Of a stretch of DNA of 64,000 nt, positions 38,441 to 48,302 are shown one piece after another. The first letter of the stretch is position 1, and each line of letters starts with the position of its first letter. The position numbers and the translations under genes are program-made. The stretch is from contig JTDE01000029.1 in NCBI GenBank assembly GCA_014338405.1, positions 135,789 through 199,788 on the forward strand. Direction: 5' to 3'. The notes below the pieces were generated by a model that was given only the letters and a program-made list of their open reading frames with translations, did not search any database and was not told the DNA's origin. The stretch is from Paragonimus skrjabini miyazakii (lineage: Eukaryota > Platyhelminthes > Trematoda > Plagiorchiida > Troglotrematidae).

Positions 38441-39553
38441 TGGTAGAATAACTGAAAGTCATTTTGTGTCATCACGACAAAAATGCCAATTTGTGATCGT
38501 CCTCAATTAAAACCGAATATATTCGGATAGAACGAACGTATAGTTGCTTTAGAATTTGCATAACTCAGTAAGTACCATAGTCTGCAGGCAAAATACCAAC
38601 CAGTGCTTCTGTAGTTTTTGACAAAGTTGGTTACAAACCTGAAGCGACGGTACGGCAATCACATACTAGACAGCAACTCATTCAAAATAGTTGGCAGGTA
38701 GGTGCTTGTTAAGTAATTTGGTAAACTTGGCTGTGTTTTACCACCATTGTCTAACTACTTCATCAAAAAAGGTAAAACTGGTCTTAAAACTTGTACAAGA
38801 GGATAGACTAGGATAAACGGTATAAATGTCAAATTTCTGAAGCAGCTCGGCTAACTGTTAATCACGTCAAAGTGTACTAAAGCACGAAACGAAATGCCGT
38901 CTCAAAAACACTGACACCGAGAATGCGTAAAGCAATAAGCTTCACAACCACTTTCGAAAATATGAAAAACATTAAGATAAAAAGGCAAGAAGTTGTAGTA
39001 AAAGGGTCCAAAAAGTATGTTGTTGTTTGTGCGTTACTATTATTATCTGAAGTAATTTGTAAACAAATGTGATCAAAAAGTAAAATTTTGAGAAACAGCG
39101 CGAATTATGGAAACAATTCAGAACTTCCTCAGGTTCTTCTGCGATGCAGGTGCGTTTCGACAGATATTTGTTCATGGTTACATGCTACCTACAACATATT
39201 CCCAGGGTCTTCGACTCATGAGTAAGGAGCATGAAGAATGAAGCAGCCAAGGCACAGAGATCAACAATAGTCACCATTACTAATGTAACCAAATCCTGAT
39301 GAACGTCTTTGACCTGGTCACGGAAACCATGAGTGGAGAAACTTTGTTCCAAAACATGTGGGATCACTTTTCGTTTCGATATATCTGACTCTAAGTTCAT
39401 GTCATCTTCTGCCTTTGAGCAGTTTACAAGTAGTTTTCGAATATCTACCTCAATCCAATCAGTGAGTAATGTGCCGTTACGGTTTATTCTTTAAAGACTC
39501 TTTAAACTAGCCATGGATGGACCAGAGTGCTTCATCAAAAACTGGAAATTATT
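38441..39553. other. Unassigned DNA downstream of a LINE fragment
   Basis: On the minus strand this would hold the LINE C-terminus, but the 71-codon (39185-39400) and 67-codon (38972-39175) minus frames show no diagnostic motif. Confidence 0.4.
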
Positions 39554-39909
39554 TTATCGTCTGCTCTGGTTGGAACCATGTATAACACTACATTGAAGAG
39601 TAGGTATTGGGTTACCAATAATTTCTCGAAGTTTCACACATTTCGTTTGGCTGACGTGTTTCAGATATAAACGTCTCTCAGACCAGAAAATGAGTGATTC
39701 TACATCGTCCATATCTTTGCTTAACTGGTGTGGAGTGTTATCATTACCCACATCGTGACGAAGCCCAGAATTTGAGCTTTGCCGCCAGTAAAGCTCACCA
39801 GTAGGGCACAGTCCTGTTTGAACCGGAATTTGCAGTGTAGCTCTCGTGTTGATGAAATCAGCGTGCTGATCACGCTGTCAATATCCTTATAATAAACATG
39901 ACCAATCAT
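39554..39909 (-). pseudogene. LINE reverse transcriptase fragment (palm end to thumb), decayed
   Basis: The minus frame at 39751-39554 reads HQLSKDMDDVESLIFWSERR and then SQTKCVKLREIIGNP. This fits the RT thumb pattern LQxDLDxVxxWSxxWxLxxNxxKCVxL of CR1/Jockey-like elements. Upstream, a second minus frame (39909-39721) gives VYYKDIDSVISTLIS, like an IYINDL-type block. It then gives CALLVSFTGGKAQILG where CxLFADDxKIWG is expected; the catalytic DD is lost. A third frame offers AKLKFW at the same place. The order is correct but at least one frameshift is needed. A SINE body starts just upstream at 39.93 kb. Confidence 0.6.
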
Positions 39910-39929
39910 TTATATTCAAATGATCGACC

Positions 39930-40335
39930 ACCACTTTAAGTGAATAGTGATCAGATTACCCGATTGCTTCTAAGGAAGGAGAAATAGTAACTCTTTATTC
40001 ACTGCACTCAGCAACCACTTGACCACAAAGCTGTCAGTTAGGTTGAAACAAGGGGCTTCATTGAACCAACCGTGAAGATGTAATCACTGTTGACGGGGTT
40101 ACAGATTGGAATGAGTAGAGCGCCGCTTTCTCATCCGTTGAAAATGATTAGAAGCCTTAAAACTATCCACATTTGGTTCGCACACTAGTCCCAAGGACTT
40201 GGGTGCTAATTCTTGTTCAGAAGAGGATATGAATCGCTGATAAGCCCTAAATAGGAGTGGAGTTTGAGTCTAGCGTATCTTTATGGAGTGAGTCAGCTGA
40301 CAGGCTTGTTTGAATGTGAATATTGTGATCGAATG
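39930..40335 (+). repeat. Hammerhead-type SINE copy, possibly near full length
   Basis: GTGAATAGTGATCAGATTAC at 39941 matches GTGAGTAGTGATCAGGTTGC at 48.03 kb, marking the SINE body. The hammerhead core lies at 40225-40279 and the tail begins with GAGTGAGTCAGCTGACAGGC. Between body and core is about 200 bases that do not align with the 48 kb copy, so either this is a longer subfamily or two fragments are joined. Confidence 0.5.
40225..40279 (+). ncRNA. Decayed hammerhead ribozyme, Sm-alpha-like
   Basis: CTGATAAGCCCTAAATAGGA at 40237-40256 stands against the Sm-alpha core CTGATGAGTCCCAAATAGGA. The conserved loop AAATA and the CC/GG part of stem II are kept. GAAA is changed to TGGA, then comes TTTGAG (stem III) and the GTC cleavage triplet at 40268-40270. 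Outside the core, GATA (40227-40230) can pair with TATC (40276-40279) across an internal loop, as in natural hammerheads with a structured stem I. Core substitutions make it inactive. Recognition of Sm-alpha is from general knowledge of the family. Confidence 0.6.
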
Positions 40336-43126
40336 CAAGCATTATTGTGAAGAATTAGCATAAATCCTTGCGAGGAAATCATTACATTTAGGTTTGCTGT
40401 AAAAGAATAAACTGAATCATAGTATGTGACTATAGCTGGAGATAGCTCAAAAAGTGGTAATGTTAAGAAAACTGTTTAGATATACACCGGTGTACACCAA
40501 TCGTCAGTTACCACAGGCCTTTGTATTTCATTATCGATCATTTTAGCCCCACTTTCAATAATGATAAGGCCAAAAGAAAGGCCGGAAGAAATAAGTAGTC
40601 GACTAATTGCGCACAAAAATTTGTACGAAACTCAATCATCTACAGACGAGGAAATCTAGGAACGACTAGTGAACACAACAAGATTCAGTTCGTGTGTTTA
40701 CTGAAGAAGTATTGTCACTGATTGTCCATTGCTTTGATGTCAACACTAAGAACTGGATACCAGTGCTGTAATCGGTATGCAAACTAAGAAAAGTGGATTT
40801 TCTGAGCGCAAATTTCCTCATGATTATCAAAATTTTCACAACGGAAAACCAAAAAGGATTTGAGGTTGAATGCAGAACGTAGGTTGATTATCATCTACAG
40901 AATGACATTATTGATTGGAAAAATTGTTGAAAATTAAACAAATCTCTTAGGTACAAGAGTAGGTGGGCTAGTAATTTTGGGGCCACTGAGCACAGTCCAA
41001 AGTTGCGGGTTGGGAAGTGGTCTTTCATGTTATGGATCAGCTGCGACCTGAGCAATCGTTTCGGAATAAAAAGCAATCGTAAACAATCGACTGTGGTACT
41101 GAAAGAGACTGGTTGATTTTCAGTTGGCAAATTTATATCCTAAAATGGGCCACACGAGCTTATTGACGGTACTACAAAATGGCACATGTTATACCACCAG
41201 CAAAAGGGTTTCAGTTACTCTCAGCTGAAGCAAACTAGCTTTCTAACAACGTACTGAATATCCAATGCATATTCCGCATAGTGTGTGAACGTTTCCGGTT
41301 TTTTGCACAGCAACGACGAATCCCCCCAATAAAGTTGTCGAGTTGTAACAGATAGGAAAGATGTACTGGATGTTTGGGATATATTTACTTCTTTCGGAGA
41401 GTGTATCAACAAGTTTTGTCACCGTTCTATGGTAAAAAGAAGCTGGTATCGCGAAAGCCTTATTGGACTTGGACACCATGATTGTGCGCATCATTTCCAC
41501 CGAACCAATCTCCTTAGGGAACACGTGAACTGTCGGGTTGATTTTCTAGCGTCCTCAGTTAGGTGAGTTGGGCATTCTAGATAGATGGAGTTCATCAATA
41601 TTCTATCGACCATGAACCCCAAGTATTATCTGACCAGCTTAGGAGTTAGGCAGTTAGGGGTGTTCAGCTTTATTCCTTTTCTCGATATAAGCAATTAGAT
41701 AGCATCCTGCATTAAAAACAAGTCGGGACAGATGAACTTACTAAGAATTATCAGTGTCGTGCTCCGACCGTAAATCACTCACTAAGTTAGTAATAGCCTG
41801 TTCCCCTCTCAAGACATGCTTTGCCGCTGTGAAGCATCGTTTACCGTTTGCTTCCTGTTTCTTAAATAATTCGTGACCTACCAATCTCGCTTCGGGCAAA
41901 CTGCAGTGAGGTACCTCGTCTGCCGCATTTCATCAGCTGCATAACTCTGATGATAATGCACCTAAATACCAAGTGATATCTTTTCCTGAGCAGGATGTAA
42001 CACTCATGCGTCCGGATACCATCCTAGCTTGCTGTCTTCAATCGGTGGAAAAATACAGGTAAATCAAAAGGCAACTCTGACAATCGCAGTGCACATTGTC
42101 GTCGTCGACATCTACGGAAGCGAAACGATTCGAAACTTCCAGCACACTGCTTCGTCTTTAATATCCATCAGCTGCTATGCAATGCACTTTTAACGTCTAA
42201 CCATCAGGAGTCCGCGAGGCTCAAGTACTAAACACACCAATGCTTCAATTACTTCAGGTGCACACACAAAAGATAGAAGTGACAGTATGCCTAACAACAA
42301 TAGTTTTTACACTGTCAGACTTTCAGATATATCAGCAACACCCCATCAGTAACGTTGCACATACGCTGTTGATGCATGTGCTGCTACAGTGTGTATTCCA
42401 GATTCGGCCAGATAGTAATTTTTCACCACCATTAACCTTCTGCACACCAGGTGGTATGTACACGTTGTAGTCCGGAATAAGCAGGCTAGGTTATGACTAA
42501 CGTACCTCAGGTGATTATTATCTTCATTATCGATTTTTCTTACAGCCTTATGTGGGTGTATTTGTTTATGGCGCGTGTCAGTTTTGGATGTTCATGGCGT
42601 CATAGCATTACTTGCCTGTCTTCACCGTTAAGTCAATAGTGGACACGGGCTTACGATGTAACCTTGAAACGTCGTTAACTTGTTTGTTCCCAAGCCTCTA
42701 AGTGACTCCGGAGAGGCTGTGTCGGTTTCAGTCATGTACTGGTATGCGCCAATTTTGAGCTGTTTTTTGGTGACGGGACTTTCTATTGTTAGGAGACTGT
42801 AACTAAATTGAATCAACGGAACCTTAAGCGGTCTACAGTAACCACAGTTAGCCTGCTTTGCTAGAATCTCACTTATCGGAAGACCTAGAAAGAACAGTTT
42901 GAACGAGGGTGATGCTTTCTCGCAAGAAACCACCGTTCATTCAGCCGCCAACCGACGACTTTCTTTATGATCGTTTGTGTTTCTTAAAGCTGACCGCAAA
43001 GGTTTGTCTGATATGTGATATAATTCGGTTAGAAAGTTTACATATATGGAGCTACAAAAACATGTTGAGAAGGATCATGAGTTGTGGTGCCTGCAACTCG
43101 TTATTGAAATGGTCAAAACCACTACA
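40336..43126. other. Unassigned DNA
   Basis: Minus frames of 79 (40891-41130), 93 (41243-41524) and 101 codons (42628-42933) show no recognised motif. The 41.8-42.5 kb part looks more G+C-rich than average. Confidence 0.4.
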
Positions 43127-43260
43127 GAACAGATAAGTCAAAGACAGTTTTTGCACAATGTATCTCTCGAGCACATTTTGCTACATCTCATCAGGTACAT
43201 ACTGCAGTCTGTGTGTTTATATAGCAACGTTCAATGGGCATTGTGAAGCTAAACAACAAA
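43127..43260 (+). repeat. Left arm of the 43-kb inverted repeat
   Basis: Pairs with 43362-43496. A 66-codon frame runs through it by virtue of the repeat. Confidence 0.75.
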
Positions 43261-43361
43261 ATCAACAACCACACCAACACACGCACACTCAAACACATCC
43301 ATACACATCAATTACCAGGGTAATTTGGTACTAACGAACAAGTCTTTCTGTACACAGAAAC

Positions 43362-43496
43362 TTTATTGTTTACCCTCACAATGTTCACTGAACTTTGCTA
43401 TATAAACACACAGACTGCAATATGTACCTGATGAGATGCAGCGAAATGTGCTCGAGAGATACATTGTGCAAAAAACTGTTTCTAACTTCTCTGTTC
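43362..43496 (-). repeat. Right arm of the 43-kb inverted repeat
   Basis: Reverse complement of 43127-43260. It contains CTGATGAGATGCAGCGAAAT, a fortuitous-looking match to hammerhead boxes. Confidence 0.75.
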
Positions 43497-43545
43497 AAAT
43501 TTGTCACGGGAAACGGTTGCTTTCCTTTTCTGAAAATCACTGCTG

Positions 43546-43764
43546 TCAAGCCTCTCGGAAGTCTTTCCATTTAATTTGAGCAATAAGTAACAGAGGTTCA
43601 GTTATCAACGAGACCATCTGCGAAGCCAACGGTGAGCCAATGCAAAACCCGCACTGGTGCTCATGACACTGCGCTGAGTACCTCCAGCAACAATTTCCCC
43701 AAGAAAACGCAACGTCTTCAGCTGCATCTCTGCGAACGCCATGTGTTCCCTTAACTCTTGGCAC
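43546..43764 (-). pseudogene. Possible RT shred (GSPLA-type block), weak
   Basis: A 72-codon minus frame contains QCGFCIGSPLASQM, reminiscent of the Q-x-DG-x-x-MGSPL-x-P-x-x-A block of PLE or other reverse transcriptases. The Pro after SPLA and the following LAD-type helix are not kept and no flanking motif was found. It abuts the inverted repeat. Tentative. Confidence 0.18.
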
Positions 43765-43967
43765 CCTACGGTCCTCCGAAATAAAAATTCTACTCCAGAG
43801 AAAGACCTTGAGAGGCCTAGGTTCAGTCGAAAATCGGAAGTCTCTTTACAGAAAACTATGAAACGGTGAATTCATTTCAAACGATTGGAGCTTGATTAAC
43901 GTTATTTTTGCTTTCAAAATATTTTCACCTTCTGTACGTGCCAATCACCGAGATAATAACTTTATAT

Positions 43968-44042
43968 CTGATGTGTCGAAGCTGCTTGCAGCCGTAGCGC
44001 TCCTTAGCTTAACCGTAAGGTGCTAACCAACTGGGTACCTTC
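43968..44042 (-). repeat. tRNA-like SINE head
   Basis: On the minus strand, CCCAGTTGGTTAGCACC gives an A-box-like element (TGGTTAGCACC, 44029-44019). GCTTCGACACATC (43982-43970) gives a B-box-like one about 48 bases on. There is no full cloverleaf. A CTGATGAG word lies just outside on the plus strand (44053). Confidence 0.42.
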
Positions 44043-44052
44043 GGGACCGTGA

Positions 44053-44088
44053 CTGATGAGTAACTTCCTCATAATCCACCACATGTTT
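44053..44088 (+). ncRNA. Possible hammerhead remnant (CTGATGAG...ACATGT)
   Basis: GTGACTGATGAG here and at 62.12 kb downstream of the PLE are identical, and both are followed within about 30 bases by an ACATGT word. No GAAA box is left here. It is listed only because of the parallel with the PLE site. Confidence 0.15.
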
Positions 44089-44197
44089 GTACTTTGCCAT
44101 TCGCATAAAATACTGTATTCAGTTTCTTTTAAGACATCACGAATATCCCTGATTCAGTTATCAAAACTGACCTCTTGGACTTTCTATCGTTGAATGT

Positions 44198-44662
44198 ATG
44201 CATTGGAGGGGCATAAACGTTCTTAAGGGCATTTTATTGTCATACCTGATACCATGTCAGAGCCTACAGCATCTTATTACAATTTTCAACATCTCAAGCA
44301 GAGGCGTGACAGGATTGTTCTTTCTCACTTTTTCATTTCAGCCTTGGTATTGTGAAAGTGATCTTGGGTTCTGTGTTGTACAGAATGTGTTACTCCAATG
44401 TGCGGAGATTCACGAAATGTCATACAGATGGCAGCGACTTCAGTTCGTCATTTCAATGTACCGGTCGCATCGATTGAAGTATGGTTTCGGGCCAATGCAG
44501 GCAAGAACTCTCAGTTGCTTCCATTTTTACGATACGCTAGTGGAAGTGGTTGAGAGACACCAAAGTATTAGGAGCCGGATTGGAACTTGTGGGACATTCA
44601 ATGAAACCGCATCATATAGTCAGGGCTTGGATGGCGACTGTCGTCCGCAAACCCCCGAATGA
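44198..44662 (+). CDS. Unrecognised 154-codon open frame, possible exon
   Basis: The longest frame not explained by a transposon. In its middle lies a strong acceptor-like TCTTTCTCACTTTTTCATTTCAG, so if anything here is an exon it probably starts at CCTTGGTATTGTG (about 44.34 kb). It would then encode a Trp/Tyr/His-rich segment (PWYCESDLGFCVVQNVLLQC and onward, including MSYRWQRLQFVISMYRSHRL). I do not recognise a domain. A frame this long is expected by chance with probability of perhaps one in five for such a window, so coding status is open. Confidence 0.2.
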   Translation: MHWRGINVLKGILLSYLIPCQSLQHLITIFNISSRGVTGLFFLTFSFQPWYCESDLGFCVVQNVLLQCAEIHEMSYRWQRLQFVISMYRSHRLKYGFGPMQARTLSCFHFYDTLVEVVERHQSIRSRIGTCGTFNETASYSQGLDGDCRPQTPE

Positions 44663-44898
44663 ATACAACCCTTCAATAAAAGACTGAACGCGTACTATTG
44701 AGATAAAACCCTCTTACTGCTCACTTGCAACACCCAGGTCATTCATATGCAGGATGTTCAGATATCGTCCGTTTTTGATTTTTCGTTGTGATGACCCATC
44801 ACCCTAAGTGTTGGTATATGGCAGAAGCACCATCCCGGTCGTCAGCGTAGGATCTCCTTTCGGGATATAAAAGCATCAACATTGAAACTTGTTTCAAA

Positions 44899-45198
44899 AT
44901 GACAATCTCGGAGTTTTGGTTTGGTTGCAGAATGTGGTATGCATCTCTGGTTAGGGACGTGGTATATGTTTACTTCCTTTTTGCTGCGGACCTAATACAT
45001 AAGCTGAAATTGATTTTAAATGAATATGAAAGTATAACTTGTAATAAAAGCGTTTCGTTGACATTAAAATTGACCATTTCCAACCTTCGGAAGGGAATTG
45101 CAAAGCTTTGTAAGTTTCAAGCCTTTTGTGACCATGTACTCAAATTGAAATCAGAGATTTTGTATAAATTTGCTAAAACGAATCAAACGATCAGATGA
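44899..45198 (+). pseudogene. Possible hAT-like transposase shred
   Basis: A 100-codon frame with DLIHKLKLILNEYESITCNK, then SLTLKLTISNLRKGIAKLCK and FCDHVLKLKSEILYKF. The order (L-x-PFE-x-AT-like turn, P/T-x-S-x-x-x-P-x-I-x-x-L-like helix, LKxxLxxxF helix) resembles the hAT segment before the C-terminal dimerisation domain. The resemblance is in pattern only; no conserved WWxxN-type motif was found. A 126-codon frame follows at 45195-45575 without a motif. Confidence 0.22.
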
Positions 45199-47925
45199 AA
45201 TTTACAGTGGACATTATGAGTAATTATTCGCCGCTAAGTGATTGCCGCATATACAAATGTGGCTCGAATGCTAGAGTAACCAACCCTTCGGTTAATCGGC
45301 CGTCACATTTTTTGGTAAACGGAAGCAACAAAATCGTTCATTTGGAAGCAGAAAGCCTTTCACGAAATCAATGCTCCAAAAACTTGGGAGAAAAATCGCC
45401 AGAGATATGTCACCGGAAGAGCAAATTGAATGGAATTTTAAATCACATTCTGAAAAGAGCAACTGAGCATAATTCCGGAAATGGTTGCCGCCACAATAAA
45501 AGTTTAACAGCAATTTTGCTATTTGGTACAAAATATTTGCCTTTACATAACGAACGACATCATTGGCTAACTTGAACTTTATCAAAATTAGAAAATGTAT
45601 TTAATTTTTAAGGCGAATACATGTTCAATAGTAGAAATTTGTGAATTGAAAAAACAAAGTTACCTCATCATTTTTGTCTTGTTACTTTGATCAGGTTGCA
45701 CAAAGCAATTTAACATTTGATTCGTTTAAAACGTGGTTGTATAGTTCTGCTATTTGGTTTTAAAAATTTTTACACAGTGGATCGATATGTGAACAGCTGA
45801 AACACTTGACTGAGACAGATATGGTGTATAACATATGTTCAGCAATAAACATTTTGTCTGCTCGTATTTTGAAAATCAGAAATGAGTTCACGGTAATCGA
45901 CATTCAACTTTTATGCTCAACACATTATTACTAAATAAAACGTGGTTTTGAAACCAGATCAAACAACTAAAATACAATGTAAAAAATAAAACGTTTTACG
46001 TACATGGTTCATTTCAACGTTAAAACAAAGTGAGAGTTATTAAACACTAATAACATTTGTATCTACCACTGACTACACACACTGACTACAAAACTTTATC
46101 AATGGTAATACTGGATTCAGTTTATATAATACGCTAACGACACCACTTAATCCTGTGAGTTATGACGAGTTACACGGCAGCAGGAACCATAGCGCCAAAC
46201 ACTCTACGCTATCAAACTCAATCGGCGTAAAATTCGGGTGAAACAGTGCATAAGCTTAAGATGGCACATTGGGAGATCTACCTCAGGAATGATTACTGTT
46301 TGTTTGGACAGACCGCACTTGTTGGGCCCAATAAATCGTTAGTAAAAATTCGCAATCACTGTAGGCCCATCAGCCTAATTTGAACAAAGGTCAAGATGCT
46401 AGCTGTAGTTTGAACGTACGCTCAGTCTAGAGAGGTTCTGGTGCCAAAAACTACCGATGTATTTCTCAAGATCTTGATTTCGATATGGGTTGGAAGGCTG
46501 ACCTCTTAGGGACAGTATATCAGCGGGGCGCCGTTCCATGCTACCTTTCCAGCACAACTCCGAGGCTGGTTGAATTGATGATAGAGATTTGGCCTAATCT
46601 CCTTCTGCATATCATGCTTATCTAAATTGGATAGAATGATCAAAATAAGTAATTCTCAAGAAATCCTTTAGATCAACATTTTGCACGCTCACCTCACTTG
46701 CCTTATAATTGAAACGGGCGCAGCAAGAGTCATTTGAGGTCAAAAGAGTTGTGATGATTAAAGGGATGGATGTTTGTTTCATGGACCTGTGAACTTTTTA
46801 GGATGGCTGCTTTGGTTTGCGCTCACTGGGACATCAAGAACAGGTTAGTAGACGGTTGTGACATTGAGGGTGAAATGCTTAGACTACCACCTATTAAATC
46901 AACCATTACAAGGAAAAAGTGTTTGTGGATTGACATACTGAACAACATTCACGTGGACAAAAAAAGACAAACAGAAACGCTTGTTTTATTCGAGGAACGT
47001 GTGTAAATTTTTGCAGTGAAATTAAAACATCGCATATTGATACATTTTACTCATCCGTTTATTGTCAACATTTCATACTTTAAAGATATTGGGAATTTTT
47101 CAACCACTCCGGAGCATAAATTTTACAACCATCAAAGGTTGAATTAATCATAGGAAGTGAGCACTCCAGAACGTAATTTACACGATACGGAAGGGCCTGA
47201 ATGGAACGCTTGATGTTAATTTACCCAAAGCCTCTCAGTGATAGTCCTCGAAATTTCGTCAGGGATATTTAAAATTAACCTAATAAACTCATCAGAATCA
47301 CTGTTTGATTGAACTTCGTGGACGCACTGTATCTTTCCGCATTCTGTATTGACAATGATGCTACAATCAATGTGTATCGCATAAACGAACGTTTCCAGGA
47401 AAAACGAACTTTGCGGAGGCCCGTTAGTGTAACTCTACGGAGAACTGCTAACAACATCCCAGATACAATAACTTTTAGACAGGTTGTTGTAATTTTAAAA
47501 TAATCCTGACCTTTTTTATTCCTGTTGTCATATTCTTCTTACACAGCTAAGAATTACGGGTACTGCAAATGAACAAAAGTTATATAAATTTTACATAGTC
47601 AACTTTCAAATCACCGTTCGACTTGTAGTCGTATACTTATTAACGTCGGTATCTACGTAAAACAATTTGTGCTAGTTGTAATTTAATTTGTGCTTGACAT
47701 AACATAATGTCAGAGCAACAGACCGACAGATGACATTGAATTCCTTGGTTAAATTGATTTTTCAAGTTCGTCCGTTAAAACATGCCAAATCAAATGAACA
47801 TTCGAAGCCTATTTGATATAAAAAACTAAAATACACTCTATCAAGGATTGCAAAATAATTTGACCATTGTTACAAATAGTTGTGCCTTTGATTAACAATA
47901 TACTTTTGTATTCCTGTCATGGACG
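45199..47925. other. Unassigned AT-rich DNA
   Basis: Includes a 126-codon plus frame (45195-45575), a 97-codon minus shadow and a 78-codon plus frame (46770-47006), none recognised. Confidence 0.4.
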
Positions 47926-47990
47926 GGACCAGAATTCCGACCACGCTTTCATGAGGCTACCGTGTTGACCACTGCACCATTCATGGCAAA
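47926..47990 (-). repeat. tRNA-like SINE head
   Basis: On the minus strand, TGGTGCAGTGG (47979-47969) is a perfect A box and TCAACACGGT follows as in the 12.6 kb copy. GGTCGGAATTCTGGTCC (47942-47926) is a diverged B box. It points away from the plus-strand SINE body that starts about 40 bases to the right, so two elements abut head to head. Confidence 0.6.
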
Positions 47991-48029
47991 TTGGGCACGA
48001 CTGAAATATCATATGTGGACGCCCGAACA

Positions 48030-48302
48030 CTTCATCCTGTGAGTAGTGATCAGGTTGCCCGTTCATCTCAGTAGTAGACGCAGTTACTGTCTGTCAACTC
48101 CAATCGATAACCCCGCGATTAGTACTTCCTAGACAGGTCGAAATCTCCGATCTGAATAAACCAAATGAGGGCAAAACTGGAATCTGGTGCTTCTTTTCGA
48201 AAGGAGCTGACTGGGAGGTCTATGGAAATGCGACAGCTGCGATCAACTGTGGGTGGTGTTTGACCTGAAATTAACCAACTCCCCATGTGCTCATCAGTAA
48301 TC
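48030..48302 (+). repeat. Hammerhead-type SINE, most complete copy
   Basis: The body starts at GTGAGTAGTGATCAGGTTGC and continues through GTTACTGTCTGTCAACTCCA and a GATAACCCCGCG block (aligned with 23.3-23.45 kb, minus strand). The hammerhead core lies at 48152-48184. The tail includes GGAGCTGACTGGGAGGTCTA, TGGAAATGCGACAGCTGCGA and TCAACTGTGGGTGGTGTT, ending at CATCAGTAATC. The 65-codon minus frame crossing it is a chance antisense frame. Confidence 0.6.
48152..48184 (+). ncRNA. Decayed hammerhead ribozyme core
   Basis: CTGAATAAACCAAATGAGGG stands against CTGATGAGTCCCAAATAGGA with a 2-base deletion. It is followed by CAAAAC for CGAAAC, a CTG stem and ATC in place of GTC. The loop CCAAAT is kept. 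Several core bases are lost, so it should not cleave. Confidence 0.45.

Larger units (their letters stand above)
43127..43496. mobile_element. Second inverted-repeat element
   Basis: The left arm (43127-43260) is the reverse complement of the right arm (43362-43496), about 89% identical by eye with one single-base gap. Landmark words in both arms are GTATCTCTCGAGCACATTT, CTCATCAGGTACATA and CTGCAGTCTGTGTGTTTATA. The 101-base spacer is CA-rich on the plus strand (CACACCAACACACGCACACT). Both arms encode a FLHNVSLEHI-type peptide on opposite strands. No transposase and no clear terminal duplication were seen. Confidence 0.75.

Noticed and set aside
43421..43460. CTGATGAG followed by CGAAAT in the right arm of the 43-kb inverted repeat, looking like a hammerhead core.
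   Set aside because: Only six bases separate the two boxes and they cannot form stem II. No NUH cleavage site or stem III fits, and the left arm has GCAAAA instead of CGAAA.
45195..45575. 126-codon plus frame and 97-codon minus frame in the same place.
   Set aside because: Overlapping antisense frames without motifs; one or both are shadows, and neither could be tied to the possible hAT shred upstream.
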